Of a stretch of DNA of 64,000 bases, positions 12,101 through 22,646 are shown one piece after another. Position numbers and translations under genes: made by a program. The notes under the pieces were generated by a model that was not told the DNA's origin, made no database searches, and was given only the letters and a program-made list of their open reading frames with translations. The stretch is taken from the NCBI GenBank assembly GCA_030512295.1, contig JAULSR010000002.1, positions 4,898,001 to 4,962,000 of the forward strand, read 5' to 3'. The stretch is from Bombardia bombarda (taxonomy: Eukaryota; Ascomycota; Sordariomycetes; Sordariales; Lasiosphaeriaceae). Numbering within the stretch: the first letter of the stretch is position 1; each line of letters begins with the position of its first letter.

Positions 12101-12753
12101 TTGATGAAGCCAGAGCTGCCGGCACCAAGGCTGCTCGGCTTGAAGGGGGCGATGGGAGGCGCTGCGGCCTTGTTGAAGGCGGCGATGCGGTCCTTGAACG
12201 AGCCACCTGCCGGCTTCTCGGAAACGGGCGGAGGGCCACTGGGCTTGGACTGGGTAGGAGCGGTTGGCTTCGGAGGTGGGACAAACGCTGCAGCTGGAGC
12301 TTGGGCAGGCTTGGGCGCTGGAGCTTCGGGAGCTGGAGTGGGTGCTGTCGGAGCAGCAGAAACAGCTTGTTGGGTGGGCGGTGGTGACTTTACCAGCTCG
12401 GGCTTGTCTTCGACCTGGAATGCCGGCAGGGTTGGAGACAGCGGTGAGAGCACGGCGGGGGCAGCAGGCGCCGGAGCAGGAGCCGGAGGTGCTTCAGATG
12501 ACGCGCCAGCAGGCTCGGGCTCCTTCTTGGTGCGAGTTCTCGTGGGCCGGGGTGGAGCTGTGGGCTCGTACTTTTCGACGAAGTTGCGGGGGAAGATGCC
12601 CTCGTGCTTTGTCCCGGCGTCGTCGACGTATTCGCCCGAGTACCACTCTGAGTCCTCCTCGTCGGTCACAGTGATTATCTGGCCGACGGGGAAGGCCAGG
12701 TCGTCTTCATGAGGCGAGCTGTACTCGAAGATGGCCTTGACTTTGAACGACAT
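9147..12753 (-). CDS. BBC1: SH3-domain actin-patch protein BBC1/MTI1, with one apparent frameshift
   Basis: Yeast Bbc1 binds type I myosin tails and restrains WASP/Arp2/3-driven actin assembly at endocytic patches. The ATG at 12753 starts directly before the SH3 domain (residues about 1-65, ALYDY-type AIFEYSSPHEDDLAF, then GIFPRNFVEKYEP). A very long Pro/Ala/Glu-rich disordered region with polyproline SH3-ligand stretches follows. The AIM3/BBC1 C-terminal domain (about residues 913-1165, SGWWLQPNSLPPQLQG to SWIGWEGG) ends the protein. Exons are 12753-11104, 11049-10975 and 10918-9147; introns are 54 nt (11050-11103) and 56 nt (10919-10974). Within exon 1 the frame breaks at a six-G run (plus strand 11257-11262). 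One more G restores EEPPLSPAVRAPPVPAMMALPG and makes the CDS 3498 nt, 1165 aa. I regard this as an assembly error. Confidence 0.86.
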
Positions 12754-14086
12754 GATGACGCGGCTGCAGCCCAAACCAAGGCTCGCTGTCGTCGGGGTCG
12801 TCGGGAGTCAAAAGAGGAGGTAGGGCAGTCGATGGTGCGGTCAAGGTCGGAAAGTGCGGGGCGCGGTGGATGGTCTATGATAGTCTGTTTGTTCGTAGGT
12901 AGGTAGCAGATGCCTAGCTAGGGCATGCGGATCGTAATAAACGCGCGATGGCTAACGGTAATATACTAATGTTAGCGTTGGCGCTGGCTCTAAGTGGCGA
13001 AGCAAAAGCTCAGAACACCGTCGGGTGTGGTGTGGTGGTTGGTTGGTTGACTAGACTACTGGATACTTGATGCTGGATGCTGAATGCTGAATGCTCGAGT
13101 TGGGCAGGCAGCCAAGGGCCAAGGCAGGGCAGCTGGTGAGGGGGGGGTGCAGTCGCAGTCGTCCCAAATCTCAAACAGTTGGAGATCAGATCGGCGGCAG
13201 TGGTCCAGCGACGGGATTTTAGGTGTGGTGCGTGTCCCGTCCCTACTGTCACTGCACTGGAATAAAGAGCACTGCAGGGCTAATGTAGGTGGGCTTGGTG
13301 GGCTCGTAGGGAGGTCGTTGCCTACAGGCTAGCTCGCGCCCCCCGGGACCTGGAGGACTCACTGGCTCGCGGGCGGGCGGGCACTGTCGGGCCTCGCACC
13401 AAGCGCTGTCGCTTCGATCTTCACGTCAGCGCATTGGTAAAACTACGTCCTCCGTGCGTAAATCCGAACAGTGTCCGCGTCAACCTATCCATCCCATAGG
13501 GATTCCACGTTGCTCGTCTTCCATTCCCATGCAGAGCATGAAGCGCCAACGTAGTCACGCAGCACACAGCACACAGCACACACACAGCACCTACTCATAC
13601 ACATGCACACCGCACATAAGACAAGAAATATTCAACCGGAAACAAAGCTAGTTGGCTTGATGGCCTCGGGGTCTTCGCTTCGTGCGGTACCACATAGCAG
13701 CCTGTGCCGATGAAACCCCCCTCTTTAAATTCTCATAACTGACGGGTAGGCAGGCCCTGCCCAGTGGCCGCATCCCGCCAAGTGTGGAGAAGGTGAACGG
13801 CAGGGGGTGCAATTAATTGTTAAGCTTCCACGGTGCTAAGCTCAAAGTATGAAGGAGGGGTGGGGTGGGGCTTGCCGCTTCACATGGAAGTCTTTCCCTT
13901 TCATTATGATCTTCTATCCAATAATCTACCGGTAGCATCACCAATCCAGAATTCCCACTCCTCTCACTGCAACGGCGACCCTGACAACGACTACAGACAC
14001 AGCAACAACATACGCATTATATATCATAGCTTCACCTATCATCATAGGCTAGGAAAGATAGCCGCATCTCAATCAACTTTCACAAA
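12754..14086. other. Divergent intergenic region between BBC1 and RTR1
   Basis: It contains both promoters. Simple sequence is visible: GGCGGGC units near 13370-13380 and CACACAGCA units near 13560-13590. No conserved open frame or RNA gene is seen. Confidence 0.55.
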
Positions 14087-15152
14087 ATGTCGTCAAGTGG
14101 CAGCAGCAAGCCACCCCTCCGCGGCATCCTCAAACACACAGAAACCAAGGACACATTCGACCCAAACAACCCATTCGCCTACTATGCCCCGCCAACATTC
14201 ACAGGAGCCGCAACCGCCGCCGCCACGAACCTACCACAACCTCCACAGCCCCAAGAACCACCTCGCGAGGACCTAGCTCGCAAGCAAGCCGTCCTCCAAG
14301 CTAAGCTCATGCTCGAGCGCGGCGAGATCAAGCCCCCGTTCCCCTCGAAGTCTTTGAGCGCCTCAGCCAGTTCCCCGCCTACCACCACCACCCCCGTCAT
14401 CCTCTTCCACCCCCTCTCCACAACAACCACAACCCCAATACACTGCCGCCAACCCCTCACCCGAAGATGCGCGAGAGTTCATCGACGCCGTCGAGGACTT
14501 CTTCCCCGGCGAGTACCTCGACCTGATCGAGGAGCGCAATTGCCTAGGCAAGTGCGGCTACACGCTGTGCCCGCGCCCGCGCCGCAACTACGTGGGCGAG
14601 TTCAAGATCATGAAAATGGGCATTGCCGAGGTCGCAGAGGTCAACAAATGGTGCTCCAACAAGTGCGCCGCCCGCGGCTTGTACATCAAGGTGCAGCTCG
14701 ACAACCCGAGCTTCAAGCGCAAGAATGGGCAGTGGGCCGCAAAGGTCGAGCTGTTGAACGAAACAACAACGACAACGACCACCGCGACACCGGCGCAAAA
14801 ACAACAGTCTCGGTCTGGCAAAGATACGAGTACGGCTGGCCAGGATATAGATATGGAGGCCCAAAATCTATTAGCTGCGGAACGGGGTGACGCAGGAAAG
14901 AACACCACTCTCGGCGGCAAGACGGTCGAGGCCACCATCCGCGAAAAGAGCTTGACTACTCCTGCGCAAGCACCAGACCATCGGCAGCTCGCAGACGAGG
15001 ATCCGGACGTTCATCTCGTCCTTGAGGGGCACAAGACCACTTTTGGTACTGGCAAATCCTCAACCAAGAAGAATGCCGGGAGTGACGATAGTGGTTCAGA
15101 GGATGATGATGATGACAGTGACGGTGACCTACTGGACACCATTCGTTTTTAA
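14087..15152 (+). CDS. RTR1: RTR1/RPAP2-type RNA polymerase II CTD phosphatase, with two apparent frameshifts
   Basis: RTR1 proteins dephosphorylate Ser5/Tyr1 of the Rpb1 C-terminal repeat and shuttle with Pol II. The zinc-binding core is clear: LIEERNCLGKCGYTLCPRP (about 14526-14582), then NKWCSNKCAARGLYIKVQLDNPSF (about 14644-14715). The N-terminus has RGILK and a helix DLARKQAVLQAKLMLERGEIKPP; the tail is acidic (GSEDDDDDSDGD). No intron explains two frame changes. The first lies in the C runs at 14333-14344, where one more C gives PLEVFERLSQFPAY. The second lies at the five-C run 14391-14395, where one more C leads into YTAANPSPEDAREF. With both bases the CDS is 1068 nt, 355 aa. Both breaks are single missing C residues, as in other genes here. 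Start is the ATG at 14087, in a TTTCACAAAATG context. Confidence 0.85.
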
Positions 15153-15865
15153 CGAGGTGAATTGCATCACAGACCAGAATGTCTACACCTTTGGCCAGAA
15201 AGTGAATTGGTGGGATTCTTAGGATACGTAGATTTCTTGAAACATGATACCCACCAGCGTTATATGTGCCAAGGTATAGGGGCACTATAAAAGGAGTTTT
15301 TACGGATGGCCCTGTAGCATTAGTTTAGCAAACAACAGTAAACAACAAATAATCAGTTTCACACGCGCACGCACACACATGATGTAGTCTCACGAGAACA
15401 AAAGCAAGTCCCCTTCGCTCCCCCGTTCTCTCCACGAGAAGCCGCCATCCAGCAACCAGCTCGCCGAAAGAACGAGTGAGCCCAAAAGAAGGGGACCGAC
15501 CAGCAGGGGAAATGGCAATCAAGCGTCATCATAAAACCACCCGGGAATCAACCGCAGGGTAGTTTCAATGAATCAGCGACACCTTGTGTGGGGGCAACAG
15601 ATCCTTTGTTGTGAGATCTATGATGCTAGTACCTTCCAGCCAACCCGAGCAGTTACGCCGCCGCCTTTTCACAGCCGCCGCCGTCGTTTGTCGTCGTTAT
15701 CGTCGTAGAAGGGGCAAGGGGGACATGGCATGAGCCCATGCCAAGTTTTTGGTTTGTTTCCCCCATTATTGCCTTAAATAAAGCAAACCAGCACCATACT
15801 TTTTTATGTTTCCCACCAAGTAGCACACCGCATCACGACAGAGCACAGCAAGAAGCTGCACACAC
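15153..15865. other. Convergent intergenic region RTR1/RPS17
   Basis: It contains the two 3' ends. Runs of GCCGCC/CGTCGTTATCGTCGT simple sequence are seen near 15660-15710. No gene is recognised. Confidence 0.55.
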
Positions 15866-16451
15866 TTAGTCGCGACGAGGGGGGCGGTCGCCGCCGAAGC
15901 GTCTGCCACCGCGCTCGATGGTCTGCTGCTGGGTGACGGGGATGACGTTGACGGGGATAGAGTCGAACTGAGAGGGGAGGTATAAAGTCAGTACTTGTCG
16001 CCCAAAGATGAACACACAAATTGCTGGATGTTGTAAAACTTACGCCGAGGTGCTTGAGGAGGTCCTTGGTCTCGGTGTCGACATCGAGCTGGCCGCTCTC
16101 GGAGTTCTGGGCGAAGTCGAGGGCGGAGACCTCGGGGACGTACTGGTCCTTGCGCTCACGCTCCTCCTCCTGCAGCTTGAAGGAGATACCGCGGACGGGG
16201 CCGCGAGAAATGCGCTTCATCAAGTGGGTGGTGTAGCCGGCAATCTTTTTTGGTCCAAGTCAGTATTTTGTTCCCCCCTCACATGTCATTGAGGAAATGC
16301 ACACCTTGTTACGCAGGCGCTTCGAGGCAATGATAGCAATCTCATCGCAGATTCTCTTGTTGGTCTCGAAGTCGAGAGTCAACTTGGGGTAGTACCGCTC
16401 AATGATGACCTTGGCGGACTTCTTGACTGTCTTTGTGCGAACGCGACCCAT
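15866..16451 (-). CDS. RPS17: 40S ribosomal protein S17 (eS17)
   Basis: Structural protein of the small cytosolic ribosomal subunit. Exons on the minus strand are 16451-16305, 16244-16044 and 15967-15866, giving 149 aa, close to the family's 134-146. Exon 1 reads MGRVRTKTVKKSAKVIIERYY..., exon 2 continues IAGYTTHLMKRISRGPVRGISFKLQEEERERKDQYVPEVSALD, and exon 3 ends GGDRPPRRD. Intron 1 (16245-16304) has donor GTGTGC, branch ACTGAC and an unusual AAG acceptor forced by the conserved RLRNK/IAGY junction. Intron 2 (15968-16043) is GTAAGT..CAG. It heads the promoter-distal end of a minus-strand run with MRP51 and the queuine transferase, but each gene has its own promoter space. Confidence 0.95.
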
Positions 16452-17028
16452 CTTGACGGCTTGATGATTGCTGCTACGGGTTAGGCGAGGACAGTGAGCT
16501 GGAAGATTGGATGCAAAATCACAACGAAATGTGTCAAGGTCGGCCGCTCACCAACTTTTTGCAATGCCGTTCAAATCTCGCTTGTGGGGTTTGGTTAGGG
16601 CACGTAGGCTGATTAGTTGCAGGCGAGCGGGCGGGCTGGCCCCACTGTCTGGATCGGCGTTAGCAATATCTGGCTGGTTAGGTGTGGCGGGCTAAGTGTG
16701 GCTGGTGACAGGCACCTATGCAAGCGATATTGCCAGGGTTGTAGGGGAAATCCGGTGCAGACACGTGACAAACACTTTCATAAAGTACAAACTACAGATA
16801 CAAGGTAACAAGAGTGATATTGCCCCATGGAAGTCCAATGTTCATATGATACACTTTATTTCGTATTTTACACGAGATGTTCTTACAGTCGACATATATC
16901 TCCTCTTCAAAAGTAGAACATACGGCGCGATGCAATCCTTCTTTACTATTGACCCATTGCTGCCCAAGTTCGCTCCCTCAAACCCCCTCCCAACACGATT
17001 CTCTTCTATTCCAAAGCCGCACTTTCGT
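16452..17028. other. RPS17 promoter region and MRP51 3' flank
   Basis: 577 bp between the MRP51 stop and the RPS17 start, both on the minus strand. Apart from the telobox-like site described separately and a CACGTG at 16762-16767, no gene or RNA is recognised. Confidence 0.5.
16593..16601 (-). promoter_or_regulatory. Telobox-like (Tbf1-type) element upstream of RPS17
   Basis: GGTTAGGGC on the plus strand reads GCCCTAACC towards RPS17, about 140 bp before its ATG. It matches the RCCCTAA core of Tbf1 sites, which drive ribosomal protein genes in many ascomycetes. Support is motif and position only. Confidence 0.3.
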
Positions 17029-18423
17029 TTAAGAGATAGAGCGGAAGGCAATTCCGTAATCGCCACTGCCCATCGCCCTTGAGGACTTGTAGCCGTATTT
17101 ACTACGTAATTGTTCCGCGGCATTCAATTTCTTGGACTCTGGCTGCTTAGGCTTCTCGCCTAACACCTTTGCTTGGCCGAGAAGCTCCTGAGTAACGAGC
17201 AGGTCCTCCATCTTGGTATCGTGGAGATCTAAAATGACACGACCAGTCGCGTCGATGTTGGCCCTGTCAACATGGACCCAGACCTTCTGCCCGCCCTCCA
17301 CGTCGGGGTCGAAACCCTGGAGCGCGCGGGCAGTGGGGCTATTGCTGTTGGTCGCGGTATCGCGGAAGGAGCTGTCGGCAATGAAGCCGGCGACACCGAG
17401 CTTCGCTGACACCTGCATGCCCTGGGCGGGGCGGGGCTTGACGACTCTCGCCATCACCGGCTTGTGTACCCTCTGCGGCCCGTAGATAGGGTGATTATCA
17501 ATGTAGTTGGAGGTGCGCAGGTACGAGATACCAGCCGACGGGTGGGTGATGGGAGGGCCGTGTTTCTTGTACGGGCTCTGCATGGCCAAATTGAGCTTGT
17601 GAGTCTGTTTGGCAGTAGGGGCGATCTTATCCATAACCGATTTGGGAGGTTCCAACGGGGCGAGGTCCAGGAACTGGCCCACCATTTCATAGAGCTCTTC
17701 CCTGTTGTTTCTTAGTCTCCTGAGGTAATCTATGAACTGCTCTTCGGTGACTTCGACGGATGTCGGGAGCTCAACTCCATCATCGATTGCTTTGCTCTTG
17801 GCGGAGTCGAGCATATGGGCTTCCAGACACTCTTTCAGATGCTGCCGGAACTCTGCACGCTTAGGCTTGACGGTCTTGGCCAGCCAGCTCTGGAAGGCGC
17901 CCTCCGTCATGCCGGCGAGCCAGGGTCCCTTAAACTTCCAACGGGTTTTAGCGGAGGCTTGTTTTGCCGAGTCGACGGCGGTGAAGTCGCTGTCCTCCTC
18001 GAAGGCAGATCTCCATGGAGTCTTTTCGTACGCCGACGGTCTTTCATATCTGTCATCACTGAGGGCTGAGTCCCGCACTGTGATAGGGAGGTGAAGTTCC
18101 TGGAACTTGCGAAGGGTCACCCCCACGTCGGTAGCCGAAGTATAATCGGTGATGTGTTCGATCGAGTCGAGCTGGTTGACGCGGAGCATGGCGTTTGACG
18201 ACTTGGTGGTCGACTTGAGAGGTAGGGGGCGCTTGAGACCCCAGTCTCCGCGCTTCCGCGATGAGCCCAAGGTGGTGATGACCTGGTGAGTCGGGAAGTG
18301 GAGGGTGGCCGAGTCGGGGATGAAGTCCTTGGTCGGCGGAGGGGGAATTGGCGCAGCGACCGAAAACAGCCGCGAGGCACGAAGGAGCGCGCCGCCCGGA
18401 GACACGCCCCTAGCTGGCGCCAT
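17029..18423 (-). CDS. MRP51: Mitochondrial small-subunit ribosomal protein MRP51
   Basis: Fungal mitoribosome small-subunit protein linked in yeast to translation of mitochondrial mRNAs through their 5' leaders. A single exon, 464 aa from the ATG at 18423. The N-terminus MAPARGVSPGGALLRASRLFS is basic, hydroxylated and lacks acidic residues, as expected for a presequence. The diagnostic block KRGDWGLKRPLPLKSTTKS is at about residues 57-75, followed by LDSIEHITDYTSATDVGVTLRKFQEL. An in-frame ATG 33 nt upstream (18456, MSRKSSRTTIT) could extend the presequence; the shorter start is preferred because it puts the targeting helix first. Family is secure from the GDWGLKRPLP block and general layout. 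Confidence 0.88.
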   Translation of the reverse strand: MAPARGVSPGGALLRASRLFSVAAPIPPPPTKDFIPDSATLHFPTHQVITTLGSSRKRGDWGLKRPLPLKSTTKSSNAMLRVNQLDSIEHITDYTSATDVGVTLRKFQELHLPITVRDSALSDDRYERPSAYEKTPWRSAFEEDSDFTAVDSAKQASAKTRWKFKGPWLAGMTEGAFQSWLAKTVKPKRAEFRQHLKECLEAHMLDSAKSKAIDDGVELPTSVEVTEEQFIDYLRRLRNNREELYEMVGQFLDLAPLEPPKSVMDKIAPTAKQTHKLNLAMQSPYKKHGPPITHPSAGISYLRTSNYIDNHPIYGPQRVHKPVMARVVKPRPAQGMQVSAKLGVAGFIADSSFRDTATNSNSPTARALQGFDPDVEGGQKVWVHVDRANIDATGRVILDLHDTKMEDLLVTQELLGQAKVLGEKPKQPESKKLNAAEQLRSKYGYKSSRAMGSGDYGIAFRSIS

Positions 18424-18919
18424 CGTGATTGTTGTCCTGCTCGATTTCCTGCTCAATTGAAGTTACGCGTGCGCTCAATTGCTGAGTCGGGCGCTGAACG
18501 GTCGCGGTCCTGATCGGGAGCTGCGAAAATTCGGAGCTGGAGCTTTGGCCCTGCCCGTCGAATGGTTCCTGCAATCTGCAATGGACGTCGGCGCATCTCC
18601 AAATTCTTAGCGTATTTCCTCTGCATAGGTGGGGATAGTGGGTCCCTCCGGCTGCCAGCTGTCTGAGCTGGCCCCACTATTTGCTTCTCCTAGTAAGGAT
18701 CCATATGTAAGGCATCTCGAAGAGACCTTCCAGGTTATCTGTATATATATAGGTACGTACCATGGAAGAATCCTTGGGGGGATGTCCTTCTCACCAAAAC
18801 CTCCAACACATCACAACAAGATCCATTCGCCTTATTTACTCAAAATCGTTCTTATGCAAAACTAGATCACTTCAAATCTAGTCATTGACAATCACGTCCA
18901 GGGGAACAAGGTCTATAGC
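18424..18919. other. Intergenic region between the queuine transferase and MRP51
   Basis: 496 bp holding the queuine transferase 3' end and the MRP51 promoter, both minus strand. No additional feature is recognised. Confidence 0.5.
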
Positions 18920-20351
18920 TCACGGCTTGAATAAGTCGATGCCTACACTCCGTAGCGCGGTGGTCGCCCAAGACGGGTAGCTCACTCTATCGGGATACAG
19001 GTTGTTAAAGAACTCCCTCACGAACGCGGGAAACTCGTCGGCGATGATAGCCTTCCTGGCCTGCCTCATCAACTCGAGCTGATACCACACGTTGTGTATG
19101 GTCAGCAGATGCGCCGACACCGTCTCCTTGGCAGCGTTGTGGTGCACAAACGCTCTCGTAATGCCCATCGCGCCCTCCTGGTCGGCGGGTCTGCAGCAGG
19201 GGCATCCGCAGCCGTCCTCGATCGGTCCAAAATCCTTAGCATACTTCTCCCGCTTCATGTTGAGCACGCCGTCCTTGGTGACGGCATTGCCGAAGCGTGC
19301 CGTGCGCGTCGGCCACACACAGTCAAACATGTCGGCCCCCAAGGCAACACATACGACCAGATCCTCGGGGTAGCCAATGCCCATTACGTAGCGCGGCTTC
19401 AGCTCAGGAAGCAGCTCCGTGCAGGCGGCCACGACGCGACAAAAGTCATCCTTGGCCTCACCTCCGCTGAGACCGCCGATGGCGATCCCGGGCGTGTCGC
19501 GCGCCACCATCTCCCGGCAGCACTCGCGCCTCATCTCCAAGTCCAGGCCGCCCTGGATGATGCAGAACAGGTTCTGACGGTCGGGATTCTTGTGCGCCAC
19601 GATGCAGCGGTCCAGCCAGCGCACGCTGCGCTCCATGGCCTCGCGCATGCGCACGATATCGGGCGAGGTGGTGACCAGCACGTCGTCGAGCTGCATCATG
19701 ATATCGGAGCCGATTGAGTTCTGGAGGCTCATCGAGTGCTCTGGCGTCAGGAGCATGGGAGAGCCGTCGTGCGGCGAGAGGAAGCGTACACCCTCCTCAG
19801 TGATGGTGGCTAGCTTCAGTAGGGAAACCATCTGAAAGCTAAACGGGTTAGCGCTCTACATCCCTCGACAATGGTGTCCGCAAGTATCACATGGGGCGTG
19901 ACCATGGCGGGTACGGGCCCGGGTATGGGTACATACCCCCACTATCTGTCAGGATGTTGTGGTTCCAGCCCTGCAGCTTGTGTGCGCCCCCAACGGCATC
20001 CAGGACCTCCTGTCCCGGCTTGAGGCCGAGGTGGTAGGTGTTGTTGAGGCAGAGGGTGCATCCTGTGTTTTCGAGCTGTTCGGGGGTGATGCCTTTTAGT
20101 GAAGCCTGGGTAGCCACAGGCATGAACATGGGGAGCTCGACGGGGCCATGGGGAAGCGTTAAGAAGGAGGCGCGGGCGCGTGTGGTCTGACGGGTCGAAA
20201 TTGCTTTCCGTCAGTCGAGCGGGGGACACATCGGGCGGCGGCACCCGAGAGGCCAGCAGTAGCAACTCACGGAACATTTGGCGAGCAGTTCAAAGGTGAG
20301 CGCGGGGGACGATGCTGACATGGTGGAGGCCATTCTTCTGGCTGCCCACAT
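18920..20351 (-). CDS. QTRT1: Queuine tRNA-ribosyltransferase catalytic subunit (QTRT1/TGT), with one apparent frameshift
   Basis: Exchanges guanine-34 of GUN-anticodon tRNAs for queuine, acting with a QTRT2 partner. Exons are 20351-20271, 20186-19937 and 19838-18920; introns are 84 nt (20187-20270) and 98 nt (19839-19936). Seen are TDSGGFQ carrying the active-site Asp, CIIQGG, the nucleophile region ADMFDCVWPTRTARFG, and a CxCxxC zinc motif with a later HH. At the exon 2 donor the plus strand has five C (19936-19940); six are needed for GGC-TTT-CAG to join in frame. With that base the CDS is 1251 nt, 416 aa, a normal length. Three in-frame ATGs (20351, 20333, 20321) precede LTFELLAKC. The longest begins MWAARR, a possible mitochondrial signal. 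Confidence 0.88.
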
Positions 20352-21917
20352 TCTCCGCGGAGCGGATATTATAATTCACGATAGAAGTGATGCGACGAAA
20401 ACAAGCTCAGTCGCACTCAATCGCGGTGGTGGTGGTGGTCGTGAGGTCGGGTGGTCATCAACTCTGCATTGCCAAGCAATCGGGGTGGATTGTGTGGATT
20501 GGAGACTTGGAGACTTGGAGTCGACGGAGGCAGCGCGAATCGTCGGCTCAACGTGCAGCGGGTTGTGTGACCCAGAACGGGAAAAAAACGTATCGGCGTC
20601 GGGAACGGGGGGTTCGATACTTCGATTCCACCAAATCGGATCAGGTTCGCTTAGCGGGTGCTATTTCAGGGGACCGCCCCTCCATCCAACCCCGCCAAGC
20701 GGGCAGTTGACTCGACTCCAGCGGGCCTAGAAGCTCCAGCTAGGTTCTGTTTCGACAAGCAACGATAGGGCGCCCAATTAGGGTTAGTGCCGCCCTGGCC
20801 AGCCCCAGATCGCCCGTCGTCCCATGGTGCCATCCCATTCGATCCTTCCTTGATGGGCATCTTCAAAAATCATACGATAATGACAATGGCCGCAACTGCA
20901 CTATGCCGGCAGTCTTTGCCGCGCAGTTTTTTTCTCTCTCGCACTGCTACATACGAATTTCACGGGTACACTACCTCCAATAGCCACGCTATGGCTACTT
21001 AGGGCTCCTGTCCCGCCGCCGTTGTGCAAAACACAAATTACCAGACTCCATGGTACTTTGAGGTATTCATCCGAGCTACCTCATGGTACCTGCCTGCTAC
21101 TTCGTTTGCCTTCCTACACAGTTCCTTCCACACGCTTGCTTCCCTACATTGTCCGCCCCAACCAGGAACCTGGAAGATCCAAGAAGTCTTGGACCTCGGG
21201 AAGCGGGAGGCTGCAGCTCTCTCTCTCTATTTACCCTTGGCATCAATGCCCTGCCCGTCCGCCTTTTCACACGAGCAAAAGTACCTACCTAAGGTACCTA
21301 GGTAGATTCTAAGACCTGGTCGACCCCGTGCCACGACTGTGCCACGTTGAAAGGTGGATGATGCACATGCCTACACACCTACACACGCAATCCCAGGCTG
21401 TCCTGGTGTTAGTGGTATGTAGCAGGAACGCCCAAAGACCAGCCCAACCTCTAGAAGAGAAGGTCCCTGCCCTCCTTCCTCCTACCTAGGTATCTTAGTT
21501 ACCTTAGTGTGTTGCATACATCGGGTGAAGCCATTGGATGTAACCAACTGATGTCTGCCTCCTCACAATTTGAGTGGCAAGGCTCCCGGTCTCGTGCGGC
21601 TTGTGTCAAGGTTTTCAAGGTCGACATTCACCATGTCCAGGGGTGAGCCCCGAGGCGGCTAAGGTCTGGGCAGTCAGTCTGGCCCGGCGTCGACGACCAC
21701 ACAAATCATCATCTCCACAAAACCCGTCATCGTGGTGGTCCAGAACATAGGCCTACAAGCGTCTTCTTGTTAGAGGGCGCTCCCATACCTGTTCTGTTAC
21801 CCCGTCCCTGCCCTGCCCTGCCCTGTCCTGTCCCTCTTGTCCTATTCTTCTCCTTGTCTGCCTTTCTTCGCCTACCTTATTCTCAACTCATCACTCGACC
21901 CATCACCATCACACATA
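20352..21917. other. Intergenic region with TACCTAGGTA-type palindromes
   Basis: Divergent spacer between the queuine transferase and the 2EXR gene. It carries palindromic TACCTAGGTA-like sequence at 21281-21305 and 21481-21505, a TC run near 21218-21230 and CCCTG pentamers near 21800-21830. Short open frames are not protein-like. Confidence 0.5.
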
Positions 21918-22646
21918 ATGGCACTCGAGGCATTTACCCTGTTCGATTATCTACCCGCCGAGCTACGGCTCGAAATCTGGAGACACAGCTGCCATGCTCG
22001 CGTGGTCGAGGTCCGCTATTCGCAAGAGCAGGACCGCTGCCTCACCACGACCAAGCCGCCCGTCGTCTTACACGTCTGCCGAGAGGCACGCTACGAGGGC
22101 CTCAAGCTCTACGTCAAGGCCTTCATGACCCCAACACACCACGACAACCCCATCTACTTCTCGCCCACGATGGACATCTTATACGTCCCTCGCTGTGGGA
22201 ACATGGGTTACGGAGACACAGCGCGGGACTTTGGCCTCTACGTACGCGACACAATCGAGCACATACACAGCCTCGCCATCGACCACGTCAAGCCCGAGAT
22301 CCGCCGCCCCTGGGAGACTTACAACAAGTACTGCCTCTTGCGCAACTTTCCGTACCTTAGGGAGGCGTTTCTCATCTTGGCGTTAGATCCGCAGGACAGC
22401 GAGCATCCATATAGGAACGGGGAGATCGAGCTGGTGGACCCGCGCGGAGACCAACGGGAGGTGATGAGGCTGATGGACAACGTCAGGCAGTCGTTCACAT
22501 ATGAGGTGGGGCCGGCTTGCTTTGGACCGCCCCTGGGCAAAAGTGATGGGAGCGATGAGTCTTTTGACCCTAGCTTGGAGCTTGTGCCGAAGACGATAAC
22601 GACACATCCGTGGGAGTCGAGGCCAGCGTTCGTTTCGTGTGTATGA
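21918..22646 (+). CDS. 2EXR domain-containing protein
   Basis: Single-exon 242-aa protein of the large fungal 2EXR family, whose function is unknown. The diagnostic opening FTLFDYLPAELRLEIWRHSC is at residues 6-25, followed by VVEVRY and PPVVLHVCREARYEGLKLY (about residues 52-70), which form the two EXR-like segments. A central region KYCLLRNFPYLREAFLIL is typical of the group. The chosen ATG (21918) lies immediately before the domain; a frame open from 21837 adds a hydrophobic stretch unlike the family. No neighbour suggests a role. Base composition resembles the flanking genes. Confidence 0.75.
   Translation: MALEAFTLFDYLPAELRLEIWRHSCHARVVEVRYSQEQDRCLTTTKPPVVLHVCREARYEGLKLYVKAFMTPTHHDNPIYFSPTMDILYVPRCGNMGYGDTARDFGLYVRDTIEHIHSLAIDHVKPEIRRPWETYNKYCLLRNFPYLREAFLILALDPQDSEHPYRNGEIELVDPRGDQREVMRLMDNVRQSFTYEVGPACFGPPLGKSDGSDESFDPSLELVPKTITTHPWESRPAFVSCV

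Noticed and set aside
10996..12387. Long plus-strand open frame opposite BBC1
   Set aside because: Antisense shadow rich in Leu/Arg/Gly; it crosses BBC1 introns and has no domain.
14333..14395. An intron to explain the RTR1 frame changes
   Set aside because: No donor/acceptor pair of workable length keeps both LEVFERLSQFP and the zinc-finger frame.
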